This document shows, one piece after another, positions 25,929 to 34,395 of a DNA stretch of 64,000 nucleotides. The position numbers and the translations under genes were made by a program. The stretch lies in contig CAIULN010000079.1 of the NCBI GenBank assembly GCA_903900025.1, positions 1 to 64,000 of the forward strand, read 5' to 3'. The notes under the pieces are model-generated. The model was not told the origin of the DNA and did no database searches. It saw only the letters and a list, made by a program, of their open reading frames with translations. This DNA comes from an uncultured Methanomicrobiales archaeon (GTDB taxonomy: Archaea; Halobacteriota; Methanomicrobia; Methanomicrobiales; Methanospirillaceae). The first letter of the stretch is position 1. Every line of letters begins with the position of its first letter.

Positions 25929-26663
25929 ATGGATGAAAAGCAGGGGGTTATCGGGGCAGCGGGGCTCGTCAAGGAGTTTGGCGACGTGATTGCAGTGGAC
26001 AACATATCGCTCTCAGTTGGCGAAGGGGAACTTTTTGGTCTGCTCGGGCCGAACGGTTCGGGCAAGACGACCATGATCAAACTCCTCACCGGGCAGGTGC
26101 GCCCGACCGCAGGATCGGCGGTTGTGCTGGGGCTCGATGTGACAAAAGATCCTGTTGGTGTCCGAAAAAAGGTGGGGATCATCCCGGAACAGGAGACGCC
26201 CCCCAGTTTTCTCACCGCAACCGAGTACCTAGATTTTGTCGGTGAAGTGCGCCATATTACAGGCGTCCGGAAAAAAGCTGACTGGTGGTTTGATTTCCTC
26301 GACTTTAATGACAAGAGGGACGTGCTCTGCAAGGACCTCTCCCGCGGCACCCGCCAGAAACTGATGTTCACCCAAGCGTTCATCCACGAACCGGCGCTCG
26401 CCCTGATTGACGAACCGCTCATCAACTTCGACCCGATCATGCAGCGGAAGGTGAAAGATTACCTGACTGAATACGTCAGGCGCGGCAATACCATCTTCAT
26501 CTCGACCCATATCCTTGAGATCGCAGAAGAGATCTGTTCGAAATTTGCGATCCTGCACAAGGGAAAACTCCTCCATACCGGCACGGTAGCGGAATTAAAA
26601 GGGAGGGACCAGCACCTCGGCGAATTCTTCCTCTCGCTCGTGGAGACGGGTGCTCATGCTTAA
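25929..26663 (+). CDS. ABC transporter ATP-binding protein
   Basis: 244 residues. Walker A GPNGSGKTTMIK near residue 40, Q-loop-like PEQETPPSF, signature LSRGTRQKLMF (a variant of LSGGQ), Walker B LALIDEPLINFDP and the H-loop STHILEIAEE. It belongs to the ABC-2 exporter type. The substrate is unknown. The end overlaps the permease start, so the two form an exporter. A leaderless start is predicted from the upstream TATA box. Confidence 0.93.
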   Translation: MDEKQGVIGAAGLVKEFGDVIAVDNISLSVGEGELFGLLGPNGSGKTTMIKLLTGQVRPTAGSAVVLGLDVTKDPVGVRKKVGIIPEQETPPSFLTATEYLDFVGEVRHITGVRKKADWWFDFLDFNDKRDVLCKDLSRGTRQKLMFTQAFIHEPALALIDEPLINFDPIMQRKVKDYLTEYVRRGNTIFISTHILEIAEEICSKFAILHKGKLLHTGTVAELKGRDQHLGEFFLSLVETGAHA

Positions 26664-28062
26664 GCTCTTTGTAAACATGATGAAGGAGGAGTGGCGGGTC
26701 CATTCCACGATGTTCGGGAGCCTCTCGTTTGCCCTCTTCCCGGTGATGATCTTTGGCATCGCGTTCATGGGCTCCTTTCTCCTGCCCCTCTTCCGGACAG
26801 TCGTCCCGCCCGGTTATCTTTCGATCATCATCCATGCCATCTTCCTCCTGCTCGGCATCATGGTCGGGGGGTTCGGGCTTCTCGGCATGGAAGTGATGAA
26901 CCGGCGGTTCGGGCAGGCAAGCCTGCTCTCCTATTCTGCACGCAGCCTGCCGATCTCCGAACAGGAGATCTTCTGTACCTTTGTCGTGAAAGATACCGTC
27001 TATTACCTCGTCCTGTGGGTCGTACCGTTCGTTGCCGGGTTTGCCATTGCCTCGCCGTTCATCTCTGTCCCGCTCTCCCTCTCCCTGCTCCTGTTCCTGA
27101 CCCTGACCCTCTCGTTCCTCACCGGCCTTGCCCTCATCTTCTTCCTCTCCACGGTCTACGCCCGGTCAAAGCGGGTATTCGCTGCCCTGTTTGTAACCCT
27201 GCTTACGGGCTGGGCAGCACTGTACCTTGTCGCCGGTATCAACACCGTAGCCCTCTTCCCCCCGCTGCAGCTCTTTCACGCGTTCTCGTATGATATGCTC
27301 CTTGCTGCGTGTGCTGTCGTTATCATTCCCTCGGCCATCGCCGTCGCTCTCTTCACATCGGAGTACACCGACACAACGAAGCGGTTTAAAAATGCGATCG
27401 TTCCCCTTACAAAAAAACTCTCGTTCTTTCCCTATCCCCCCCTCGCTGCCAAGGATTTGATCGACCTTTTGCGCAGCGGAAGCTTCATCGGCCAGACCCT
27501 GTTCTCCTTCCTCATCCCGCTCTGGCTCCTCTGGTTTCTCCTGTCAGTGCTTGGGCGGTTTATCCCCCCAGGTGATGTGCTCCTGCTCTTTGCAATCCTC
27601 ACCGGTGTAATCGCATCAACGATGTACACGTGGCTCACTATGTTTGACACCTTCAGTTCGTACACCTGCCTGCCGGTCGGCGTCCCGGCGCTCCTGGAGA
27701 GCAAGATCTGCAGTTTTGCTGTCCTGCAGGCGATTCCTGCCGCGTTTATCGTGCTCGTCACGATCGCATCGGGCGGGGTTGCATACCTTGTGCCTGCGTT
27801 TGTGCTCTGCCTCTCGGTCTCGTTCTACGCCCTTGCGGTCACCATCTGGCTGACCGGGCTCTCCCCAAGTGTGCTTGTCTATGATGTAAAAGTGCTCTTC
27901 CTCTACCTCATCTTGGTTGGCATTGCGGTACTCGCCCTCATCGCGCTTGCATTTGTCAACCCGTACTATGCGACCGGCTCTGTCCTGCTCTTCCTCCCGG
28001 CATGGCTGCTGGTGAAAGCAGGCTTTACGAAATGGGAAATACAGGACCAGCCAATGTTCTAG
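26656..28062 (+). CDS. ABC transporter permease
   Basis: About 468 residues from the ATG at 26656 (a GTG at 26650 is in frame). About twelve hydrophobic helices are arranged as two blocks of six separated by a soluble stretch near residues 225-265. The pattern fits large ABC-2-type exporter permeases. It lacks an extracellular substrate-binding domain, consistent with export. Partner of the ATPase immediately upstream. Confidence 0.85.
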   Translation: MLKLFVNMMKEEWRVHSTMFGSLSFALFPVMIFGIAFMGSFLLPLFRTVVPPGYLSIIIHAIFLLLGIMVGGFGLLGMEVMNRRFGQASLLSYSARSLPISEQEIFCTFVVKDTVYYLVLWVVPFVAGFAIASPFISVPLSLSLLLFLTLTLSFLTGLALIFFLSTVYARSKRVFAALFVTLLTGWAALYLVAGINTVALFPPLQLFHAFSYDMLLAACAVVIIPSAIAVALFTSEYTDTTKRFKNAIVPLTKKLSFFPYPPLAAKDLIDLLRSGSFIGQTLFSFLIPLWLLWFLLSVLGRFIPPGDVLLLFAILTGVIASTMYTWLTMFDTFSSYTCLPVGVPALLESKICSFAVLQAIPAAFIVLVTIASGGVAYLVPAFVLCLSVSFYALAVTIWLTGLSPSVLVYDVKVLFLYLILVGIAVLALIALAFVNPYYATGSVLLFLPAWLLVKAGFTKWEIQDQPMF

Positions 28063-28072
28063 GGGAGTGATG

Positions 28073-28402
28073 ATGGGCATGCCTGCGCAGACCTTTGTGA
28101 TCTTCTCGACAGCACCTCCAACAGAGTCCACCGCGATGGCACGGGCGCTCCTTGACCACAGGCTGGTTGCCTGCGTGAACGTGATACCTGTACGATCGTT
28201 CTACCGCTGGAAGGGGGAGTTCTGTGACGATCAGGAGCACCTGCTTATCGCAAAGACGACTCAGGACAAGGTTGAAACGGTTATTTCCGAGATCAAAGGG
28301 ATGCATCCCTATGAAGTACCGGAGATCATCGCGGTGCCGGTTATCGCCGGGCACGCGCCCTATCTCGAATGGGTACACCAGGAGACTCGGACCCATCCTT
28401 AG
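28073..28402 (+). CDS. cutA: CutA1-type divalent cation tolerance protein
   Basis: About 109 residues from the ATG at 28073, where GGGGAG is 5 nt upstream. CutA1 forms a trimeric ferredoxin-like fold. Family motifs: RLVACVNVIPVRSFYRWKG, DDQEHLLIAKTT, and HPYEVPEIIAVPVIAGHAPYLEWV. Implicated in copper tolerance in bacteria and in anchoring or signalling elsewhere; the archaeal role is not settled. It follows the ABC permease by 10 nt and is probably in the same operon. Confidence 0.93.
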   Translation: MGMPAQTFVIFSTAPPTESTAMARALLDHRLVACVNVIPVRSFYRWKGEFCDDQEHLLIAKTTQDKVETVISEIKGMHPYEVPEIIAVPVIAGHAPYLEWVHQETRTHP

Positions 28403-28543
28403 AACCGGCAGAGGCACCCGGGTATGGTTTTGTGCAATCCAATCCGGAGGGAGAAGAATGTTCGATCAGGTGCAGTCCGGCACTCCCCCATGCACAACCT
28501 TATTCTTTTTTACCAGAGATACTAGGTACATAAGATCAGGGAT

Positions 28544-29023
28544 TTGATCGGTCTGGCTGACGAAGAGAAACCACAACGGTCGGCATTGCTCGTGCTCGGC
28601 TGCCCGCAGGTGCCGGTACAGACAAGTATTGCGCTCTACCTGATCCACCGCCTCAGGCAGGCGGGGATCACGCCGGTGGTGGCGGGCAACCGGTCAGCAA
28701 TCACCCTGCTCGTTGTCGCAGACCCGAAGCGCCACTATCTTGGGGAGGCGCTGGACCTTGACCGGGCTATCGACCAGATCACCGAAAAGAAACGCGATTT
28801 TGATCTCTGCTTTGTATTTATTCATAATGACGCAGGCGTGAGCTATGCTGCGACGATGGGTGTGATCTCCAGAGCACGCCTCTATGCCCTCATCTACGGT
28901 GAGCACTACGACGAACTTGTCGCTTCCATCGAGTTTCCCTGCCAGAACATCGCTGCAAAGGCGGTGCACAACCCGATGCCGCTTAAAAAAATACTGGACG
29001 AGGTCGCTCCATGGGCTGCATAG
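28544..29023 (+). CDS. DUF1890 methanogen protein
   Basis: 159 residues from a TTG at 28544; no ATG occurs in the early frame. The opening ALLVLGCPQVPVQTSIALYL and the middle VVAGNRSAITLLVVADP resemble DUF1890, a family confined to methanogens and relatives and usually found beside DUF1894, as here. A Rossmann-like beginning suggests a nucleotide or cofactor-binding fold. Function unknown. The 3' end overlaps the DUF1894 gene by 13 nt. Confidence 0.8.
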   Translation: MIGLADEEKPQRSALLVLGCPQVPVQTSIALYLIHRLRQAGITPVVAGNRSAITLLVVADPKRHYLGEALDLDRAIDQITEKKRDFDLCFVFIHNDAGVSYAATMGVISRARLYALIYGEHYDELVASIEFPCQNIAAKAVHNPMPLKKILDEVAPWAA

Positions 29024-29283
29024 AAGAATTACCGTACGAGGTGGTCCTGCGGGGTGGATCGTTCAAGGAGTGCCGGGACTATGTCAGGAAACATTTCAGG
29101 GAGTCCCTTGATGTCCAGCCCGGGTTTAAGATCTTTGATACGCACATCATCGGCATTCCGCCGATCTCGATCGGGCTTGATGGTGATTTTGTGATCTTTC
29201 CATTCACAAAACCCTGCCATGGGACGTTTCTTCTGCGCGTGGAGGACCGGGCAGAGGCTGACCGGTTACGGAAGCGCAAATGA
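29011..29283 (+). CDS. DUF1894 methanogen protein
   Basis: 90 residues. The sequence LPYEVVLRGGSFKECRDYVR, HIIGIPPISIGLDGDFVIFP and a closing charged helix fits DUF1894. The family is a methanogen-restricted partner of DUF1890 with no known function. Overlaps both its neighbours (13 nt upstream, 4 nt downstream), so it is made together with DUF1890 and the ubiquitin-like protein. Confidence 0.8.
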   Translation: MGCIEELPYEVVLRGGSFKECRDYVRKHFRESLDVQPGFKIFDTHIIGIPPISIGLDGDFVIFPFTKPCHGTFLLRVEDRAEADRLRKRK

Positions 29284-29558
29284 GAATCACGGTCAAAACC
29301 TTTGCAAGTCTGCGGGAGGTTATGGAAAACGAAGTGCATATGGTGGTAAGGGAAGGCGAGACACTGGGCCAAATCCTGTCAACGCTCTGCGAGACCCATG
29401 CAGGGTTGGGAGAAGCCCTTTTCGAAACACCCGGCATACTGCGGCAGTATGTCAACATTTTAAAAAACGGCAGAAATATTGCGTTCATTGGCGGCACCGC
29501 AACAACCGTTGAGGAAGGGGACGTCATAGCCATATTCCCTCCGGTCGCCGGTGGGTAG
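29280..29558 (+). CDS. ubiquitin-like small modifier (MoaD/ThiS/SAMP family)
   Basis: 92 residues with a beta-grasp fold: MRITVKTFASLREVM, a GETLGQILSTL helix, FETPGILRQYVNILKNGR, and a terminal AIFPPVAGG. The two glycines are the last residues, so the protein needs no proteolytic maturation before E1-type activation. Such proteins act as sulfur carriers (molybdopterin, thiolated tRNA) or as covalent protein tags (SAMPs). The 4-nt overlap with DUF1894 places it in that methanogen-specific operon. Confidence 0.9.
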   Translation: MRITVKTFASLREVMENEVHMVVREGETLGQILSTLCETHAGLGEALFETPGILRQYVNILKNGRNIAFIGGTATTVEEGDVIAIFPPVAGG

Positions 29559-29683
29559 ACAAGATTGCCTGCCCCATGACCTCTATCGGCGGTTCCCCGT
29601 AACGGGTGTACACCGGTCGGGAGATGAAAGGGAAATCTCTTATAGGAACCAAAAAGATTGATTGATAGCCCGGAGTGGCATGA

Positions 29684-30070
29684 ATGACCAGTAAAGGAAA
29701 AATTCTTCTGATGGACGACGAACAGGTGATCCTCGATGTCACGTTGGAAGTTCTGAGATTCCTTGGTTATGACGCCGCGTTTGCCAGGGACGGGGCTGCC
29801 GCCATCGAGATCTTTTCCAAGGAAAGAACAGGAGGGCGCCCGTTTGATCTCGTCATTCTCGACCTCACCGTGCCCGACGGGATGGGGGGGAAGGAGGCGT
29901 TTGAAAAACTCCGCAAAACGGACCCCTCGGTCAAGGTTGTTCTTTCAACCGGGTACACCGAAGACCCCATGATGACCGACTATGCAAAGCACGGGCTGGC
30001 CGGGATTCTCGCAAAACCCTACCGGATTAGCGATATCAAAGCACTTCTTGAGAAGATAATCCAGAAATAA
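29684..30070 (+). CDS. single-domain response regulator (CheY-like receiver)
   Basis: 128 residues; a lone receiver. Acidic pocket DD near residue 12, phospho-acceptor Asp in LVILDLTVPDG, conserved Thr/Ser in VVLSTGYTED and Lys in ILAKPYRISD. No output domain. It probably relays phosphate from one of the PAS histidine kinases common in this group; no kinase is adjacent. The gene is monocistronic and ends before the hairpin at 30101. Confidence 0.92.
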   Translation: MTSKGKILLMDDEQVILDVTLEVLRFLGYDAAFARDGAAAIEIFSKERTGGRPFDLVILDLTVPDGMGGKEAFEKLRKTDPSVKVVLSTGYTEDPMMTDYAKHGLAGILAKPYRISDIKALLEKIIQK

Positions 30071-30100
30071 GTATCATTTTTCGTGGTTGTGTACAATCCG

Positions 30101-30131
30101 CCCCTGATCATAATTAACTATATATCAGGGG
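30101..30131. terminator. hairpin between convergent genes
   Basis: CCCCTGAT at 30101-30108 pairs perfectly with ATCAGGGG at 30124-30131 across a 15-nt A/T loop. It lies 30 nt after the receiver stop and ends just before the stop of the frameshifted PEGA gene on the other strand, so it may end transcription from both sides. Confidence 0.45.
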
Positions 30132-30132
30132 A

Positions 30133-30542
30133 CTACTCTTCATCACGGCGGTGGTAACGGATTAATTGCTTACTTAAATAAAATTTCTCCCCGCTTTTTA
30201 ATTCAATAGTCACCCATTCAAAATGATACCCGGTCAATTTTATCTGAATGACCTTTGTACCTGGACTGAGCTGTTCTATCGTCAACGGAGAACGACCCTT
30301 ATAAGACCCATTGACAAATATCTGGGCATTGTCAAGGGATGTTGTAATAGAAATTGTACCTGGTTTATTTGAAACCGGGGGATTTGTTGTTGCCGTCGGA
30401 GTAATTGTTACTGATTGCTGATAAGGGATGGGACCTTCAGAGACCTTAACTGTGGTCTAATAAATCCAGCGATAAATATAAAAATTATTATTAGTACTAC
30501 TTTTGAAGCACAATTACAGGCAGTATGCTCAAAAGAAACCAT
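30133..30542 (-). pseudogene. PEGA-domain membrane protein, frameshifted
   Basis: Two frames must be joined. An ATG at 30542 opens MVSFEHTACNCASKVV followed by a membrane helix (LIIIFIFIAGFI). That frame then runs out, while another frame, opening near 30455, reads a Ser/Thr-Pro linker (VTITPTATTNPP) and a PEGA domain (GTISITTSLDNAQIFVNGSY, then KGRSPLTIEQLSPGTKVIQI, LTGYHFEWVTIELKSGEK), ending at 30133. A single -1 shift restores one continuous membrane-anchored PEGA protein. It is therefore a recent pseudogene, a sequencing error or, less likely, a programmed shift. PEGA domains are common on the surface of Methanomicrobiales. Confidence 0.7.
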
Positions 30543-30718
30543 CTATACTACCTGATATTAATACAAAAAAAGGTTTACGCCTGCGATATACCCTTATTAA
30601 TCAGCACTTTTAATTCAATCAGCTTTTGTTTTTAAAAAAAGTCAAAGGCAGTAATAACCAACGCTTACGGCGGTGTTTGCTGTTCTGATAGGCTGAAAAA
30701 AACAGAAAAAATTAAAAA

Positions 30719-31603
30719 TCAGGAAAGGATCAGTTCGATTGCTTCTTCTGCTGCCGTCCTGACATATTCGTCCTTATCTTCGAGCGCCTTTTTCAGGTGC
30801 TCCAGTGCCCGTGAATCCCCGATCTTCCCGAGCGCTTCGATTGCACCCCAGCGGACGTACCAGTCGGAACTCCTGAGTGACTGGATGAGGGCATCGACCG
30901 CCTTTTTGTCACCGAGCTTACCCAAAGCCCATGTCGCCGGCACCTGCACAAAAGAGTCCGGTTCCTTCAGTGCCGCTATCAGTGTCGTTATAGCATTTTT
31001 ATCGCCGATTTTACCGAGGGCATCGGCAGCGCTCCAGCGGACGTACCAGTCCTGATCGTTCACTGACTGTATGAGCGGTTCAACGGCACTGCTGTCACCG
31101 ATCTCCCCGAGTGCCCAGGCAGCTCTCACCCGGACGAACCAGTCCTTGTCCTTCAGGGCCTTGATAAGGGGTCTGACTGCCGGTTTTCCGATGAGCGCGA
31201 GAGTAAGGGCGCTGTGCCACCTCAGGTCACTGTCTTTCTCCTTGAGCAGGTCGATGAGGGGCCTGACTGCCGCTTCCCCGAACTTTGCAAGGATAATTGT
31301 TGCACGCCAGCGGACATCATAATCCTTCTCGGTCATCGCACGGATGAGGTGCGGGATGGCGGCTTCTCCAATCCGTGCAAGGGCGATGCCTGCAAGCCAC
31401 TGGATGTCTTTATCCTCGTCTTTGAGGGCCTTGATCAGGGGTTTTAATGCCGGTTCACCGATCTCGCCAAGGGCGAGCGCAGCACGCCAGCGGATGCCGA
31501 GGTTGTGGTTCCGCAATGCCTTGATGAGGCTCTGGAGGTCCATTCCGCTTTTACTGTGGAACGAGTAAATTTTTACATCGGGAACGATCGATCTGGTCTT
31601 CAC
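30719..31603 (-). CDS. HEAT-repeat protein (E-Z/PBS-lyase type)
   Basis: 294 residues from a GTG at 31603, or about 274 from the ATG at 31543. About nine nearly regular 31-residue repeats of the form PLIxALKDxDWxVRWxAAxALGxIGD cover the whole protein. This gives an elongated helical solenoid. Members include phycobilin lyases, but in non-photosynthetic archaea they act as protein-binding scaffolds. No catalytic domain. The gene stands alone. Confidence 0.9.
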   Translation of the reverse strand: MKTRSIVPDVKIYSFHSKSGMDLQSLIKALRNHNLGIRWRAALALGEIGEPALKPLIKALKDEDKDIQWLAGIALARIGEAAIPHLIRAMTEKDYDVRWRATIILAKFGEAAVRPLIDLLKEKDSDLRWHSALTLALIGKPAVRPLIKALKDKDWFVRVRAAWALGEIGDSSAVEPLIQSVNDQDWYVRWSAADALGKIGDKNAITTLIAALKEPDSFVQVPATWALGKLGDKKAVDALIQSLRSSDWYVRWGAIEALGKIGDSRALEHLKKALEDKDEYVRTAAEEAIELILS

Positions 31604-31888
31604 GATTCCACATCCGTTGGCCTGTTCGTCACCGGGCTGATATGATCACACGTCCGAATCATCGCCTCAGCAGGCATTACCCCTGTAGTGACGGTACCAT
31701 GTCAAGGCGAGATTTCGTCCATGTTGATGGTTGACGCCGATCTATTTGAATATAACTATCTGAATAGAATAAGGGGATGGGCTTTGTTCCCTCAACGACA
31801 GGGAATGAGCCTGATCCCATCGCCCTTGTAAGAGACATCATGCCAATCTATATCCATTCACCTTCCTACCAGAATGTGAGGGGATTAT

Positions 31889-33547
31889 ATGGCAGGAAAG
31901 GAAGTCTCAGTCCTTGTTGGTGGCAGGGCGGGTGACGGGATCAACAGTGCCGGGGCAGTGATCGCCCATTTTCTCAACCATCTCGGCTATGTTCCGTACC
32001 TGTATTTCGATTACCCGTCCCTGATCCGCGGAGGTCACAACTTTGGCATCATCCGCGGTTCTGAAAAACCGATCGGGGTTCACCACGATGCAGTGGATTT
32101 TGTACTTGCACTCAATCAGGAAACGGTTTTTCGGCATCGTGCGAGGTTCCACGAAGGGACGGTGATCCTATTCAATGCAGATGTTGTCCATGCAGACGGG
32201 CAGGGAGTACCGGTTAAAAAGATCCTCCTTGAGGAAAAGGCCCCTGCCATCATGGGTAATTCTGCGGTTATCGGGGCGTTTGCGAAGGCAGCAGGCATTC
32301 CCTGGGATACGGTCAATGCGGTCTTTTCTGCACATATGCCAAAGGGTGCTGATCTCAACCTCCGTGTGGCGCGGAGGGCATATGATCAGTGCAGCACGGT
32401 CTTAACGATACCCCCCCTGGGCGATCGCCGGCTCTCCCTCATCACCGGAAACGAAGCAATAGGGCTGGGGATGGTTGCGGGAGGGTTGTCTGCCTATGTG
32501 TCCTACCCGATGACCCCGTCTTCAAGCCTCCTCCATTTCCTTGCCGAGAATGCAGAAAGGTTCGGGATCACCGTCGTTCACCCCGAAAACGAGATCGCCG
32601 TCATGCTGATGGCACTCGGCTTATCCTATGGAGGGCAGCGGGCTGCAGTCGGTACTTCAGGCGGGGGGTTCTGCCTGATGACTGAAGGGCTTTCGCTGGC
32701 CGGTATGGCAGAGATCCCCGTTGTTCTCGTGGTATCCCAGCGGACAGGGCCTTCAACCGGTCTTCCCACCTACTCCGCCCAGTCCGATCTCCACTTTATC
32801 CTCAACGCAGGCCAGGGAGAGTTCCCGAGATTTGTGGTCGCGCCCGCTGATGCTCAGGAGGCATTTTTCTGGTCCGCAGTGGCGATGAATATTGCATGGA
32901 AGTACCAGATTCCTGCGTTTATCCTTGCTGACAAAACCCTTTCGGAAGGGGTTTATGGTGTCGACCCCTCAAAAATTGCGGATGTCAGGCAGGACGGGCT
33001 GCTGTCGTGGGACGGGACTGAACCGTACCGGAGATATGCCGATACCCCGTCAGGCATTTCCCCGCTCACGTTCCCTGGTACAAAAGGGGCTGTGGTCAAG
33101 GTAAACAGCTACGCTCACGATGAATCCGGTATCACGACCGAAGATGCGGGGACGGTCGTGCAGATGACAGATAAAAGGGTCAGAAAGGCTGCTTCTCTTT
33201 CAACGGAAATGGAGAGCTACAAAACCGTTCTTACCGAGGGAGTACCAGGTGCCACGACCGCAATCGCGTGCTGGGGCTCCACAAAAGGGGTCTGTTCCGA
33301 AGTTGCGGAGGAGCTTGGGCTCAGGACAATTCAACCTGTTATGATGTCACCATTTCCAACAGGACAATGTACCAAAGCACTGGCGGGTATCAGGCGCCTT
33401 ATCGTGGTGGAAGAGAATGCCAACGGGCAGCTCGCGGCACTGCTGCGCCTTAATGGCATACCTCATGATGCAACGGTCCTCCAGTATGACGGGCGCCCGT
33501 TCACTCCCGACACCCTCCTTTCACGTGTCAGGAAAGTGATCGTATGA
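31889..33547 (+). CDS. korA: 2-oxoacid:ferredoxin oxidoreductase, alpha subunit (gamma-alpha fusion)
   Basis: 552 residues. Residues 1-190 are the gamma domain (VLVGGRAGDGINSAGAVIAHF), fused to the alpha domain (about 200-552) with GNEAIGLGMVAGGLSAYVSYP, HPENEIAVMLMALGLSYGG and GTSGGGFCLMTEGLS. With the beta subunit it oxidatively decarboxylates a 2-oxoacid to acyl-CoA and reduces ferredoxin, or runs in reverse for carbon fixation. Substrate is probably 2-oxoglutarate or a broad range; no ferredoxin-like delta subunit is adjacent. Overlaps korB by 4 nt. Confidence 0.88.
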   Translation: MAGKEVSVLVGGRAGDGINSAGAVIAHFLNHLGYVPYLYFDYPSLIRGGHNFGIIRGSEKPIGVHHDAVDFVLALNQETVFRHRARFHEGTVILFNADVVHADGQGVPVKKILLEEKAPAIMGNSAVIGAFAKAAGIPWDTVNAVFSAHMPKGADLNLRVARRAYDQCSTVLTIPPLGDRRLSLITGNEAIGLGMVAGGLSAYVSYPMTPSSSLLHFLAENAERFGITVVHPENEIAVMLMALGLSYGGQRAAVGTSGGGFCLMTEGLSLAGMAEIPVVLVVSQRTGPSTGLPTYSAQSDLHFILNAGQGEFPRFVVAPADAQEAFFWSAVAMNIAWKYQIPAFILADKTLSEGVYGVDPSKIADVRQDGLLSWDGTEPYRRYADTPSGISPLTFPGTKGAVVKVNSYAHDESGITTEDAGTVVQMTDKRVRKAASLSTEMESYKTVLTEGVPGATTAIACWGSTKGVCSEVAEELGLRTIQPVMMSPFPTGQCTKALAGIRRLIVVEENANGQLAALLRLNGIPHDATVLQYDGRPFTPDTLLSRVRKVIV

Positions 33548-34395
33548 CAGAACGTCCGCTCATCACCGATGCCCAGAACACGTGGTGCCCGGGCTGCGGG
33601 AATTTCACCATCCAGCACACGCTCAAGGCGGTACTCTCCGACATGGAAAAGGAGGGAAAGAGCCTTGACGATGTCGTCCTTGTCACCGGCATCGGCTGCC
33701 ATGCAAAGATGGCCGATTACCTCAATATCAATAGTTTCTATGCAATCCACGGCAGGGCAGTCCCGGTTGCGACCGGCATCAAACTGGCAAACAAGCGGCT
33801 GACGGTCATCTGCTGTGTCGGGGATGGCGACGCATATGCCGAGGGACTCGACCACCTCATCTTTGCTGCCAAACGCAACATCGATATCACTGTCCTTGTC
33901 CATAACAACCGGGTCTACGGCCTGACAACGGGGCAGTATACCCCGACATCCCCCCTTGGGTTCAGGGGGCGTTCTACACCATCAGGGACACCGGAGTACC
34001 CTTTAAACCCGCTGGAACTGATGCTTGCCAGCGGGGCTACCTACATTGCACGGGGGTATACAAAAAAAATGGACCAGCTGAACCATCTGGTTCGCGGGGG
34101 GATCGGTCACAAAGGGTTTGCGTGCATCGATATCCTGCAGATCTGTGCAACGTTTTTCAACATGACAGATTTTTACAACACCCGTGTCTATGATCTGCCG
34201 GATGGTGACAAAGGCGATTTTTTGTCTGCATGCCAAAAGGCACGCGAGTGGGACTACAACAGCGAGAGCAACATTGCCCTTGGTCTGTTCTACCAGCGGT
34301 CGTTCCCGACGTTCGAGGATCGTGTCATAAGAAAACCTGTGCAGAAGCCTGACAGAAAGGGGGTCATAGGGGAATTTCTCAAAGCACACCAGTGA
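33544..34395 (+). CDS. korB: 2-oxoacid:ferredoxin oxidoreductase, beta subunit
   Basis: 283 residues. TPP-binding and Fe-S features: NTWCPGCGNFTIQHTL at the N-terminus, GIGCHAKMADYL, the diphosphate/Mg site CCVGDGDAYAEGLDHLIFAA and NNRVYGLTTGQYTPTS. It is the catalytic partner of the upstream alpha subunit. The stop overlaps the following membrane gene start (GTGATAG), though that gene may not share function. Confidence 0.92.
   Translation: MTERPLITDAQNTWCPGCGNFTIQHTLKAVLSDMEKEGKSLDDVVLVTGIGCHAKMADYLNINSFYAIHGRAVPVATGIKLANKRLTVICCVGDGDAYAEGLDHLIFAAKRNIDITVLVHNNRVYGLTTGQYTPTSPLGFRGRSTPSGTPEYPLNPLELMLASGATYIARGYTKKMDQLNHLVRGGIGHKGFACIDILQICATFFNMTDFYNTRVYDLPDGDKGDFLSACQKAREWDYNSESNIALGLFYQRSFPTFEDRVIRKPVQKPDRKGVIGEFLKAHQ

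Noticed and set aside
30719-31603. DNA repeat array at the HEAT gene
   Set aside because: The periodicity (93 nt) comes from the repeated protein unit in a continuous coding frame.
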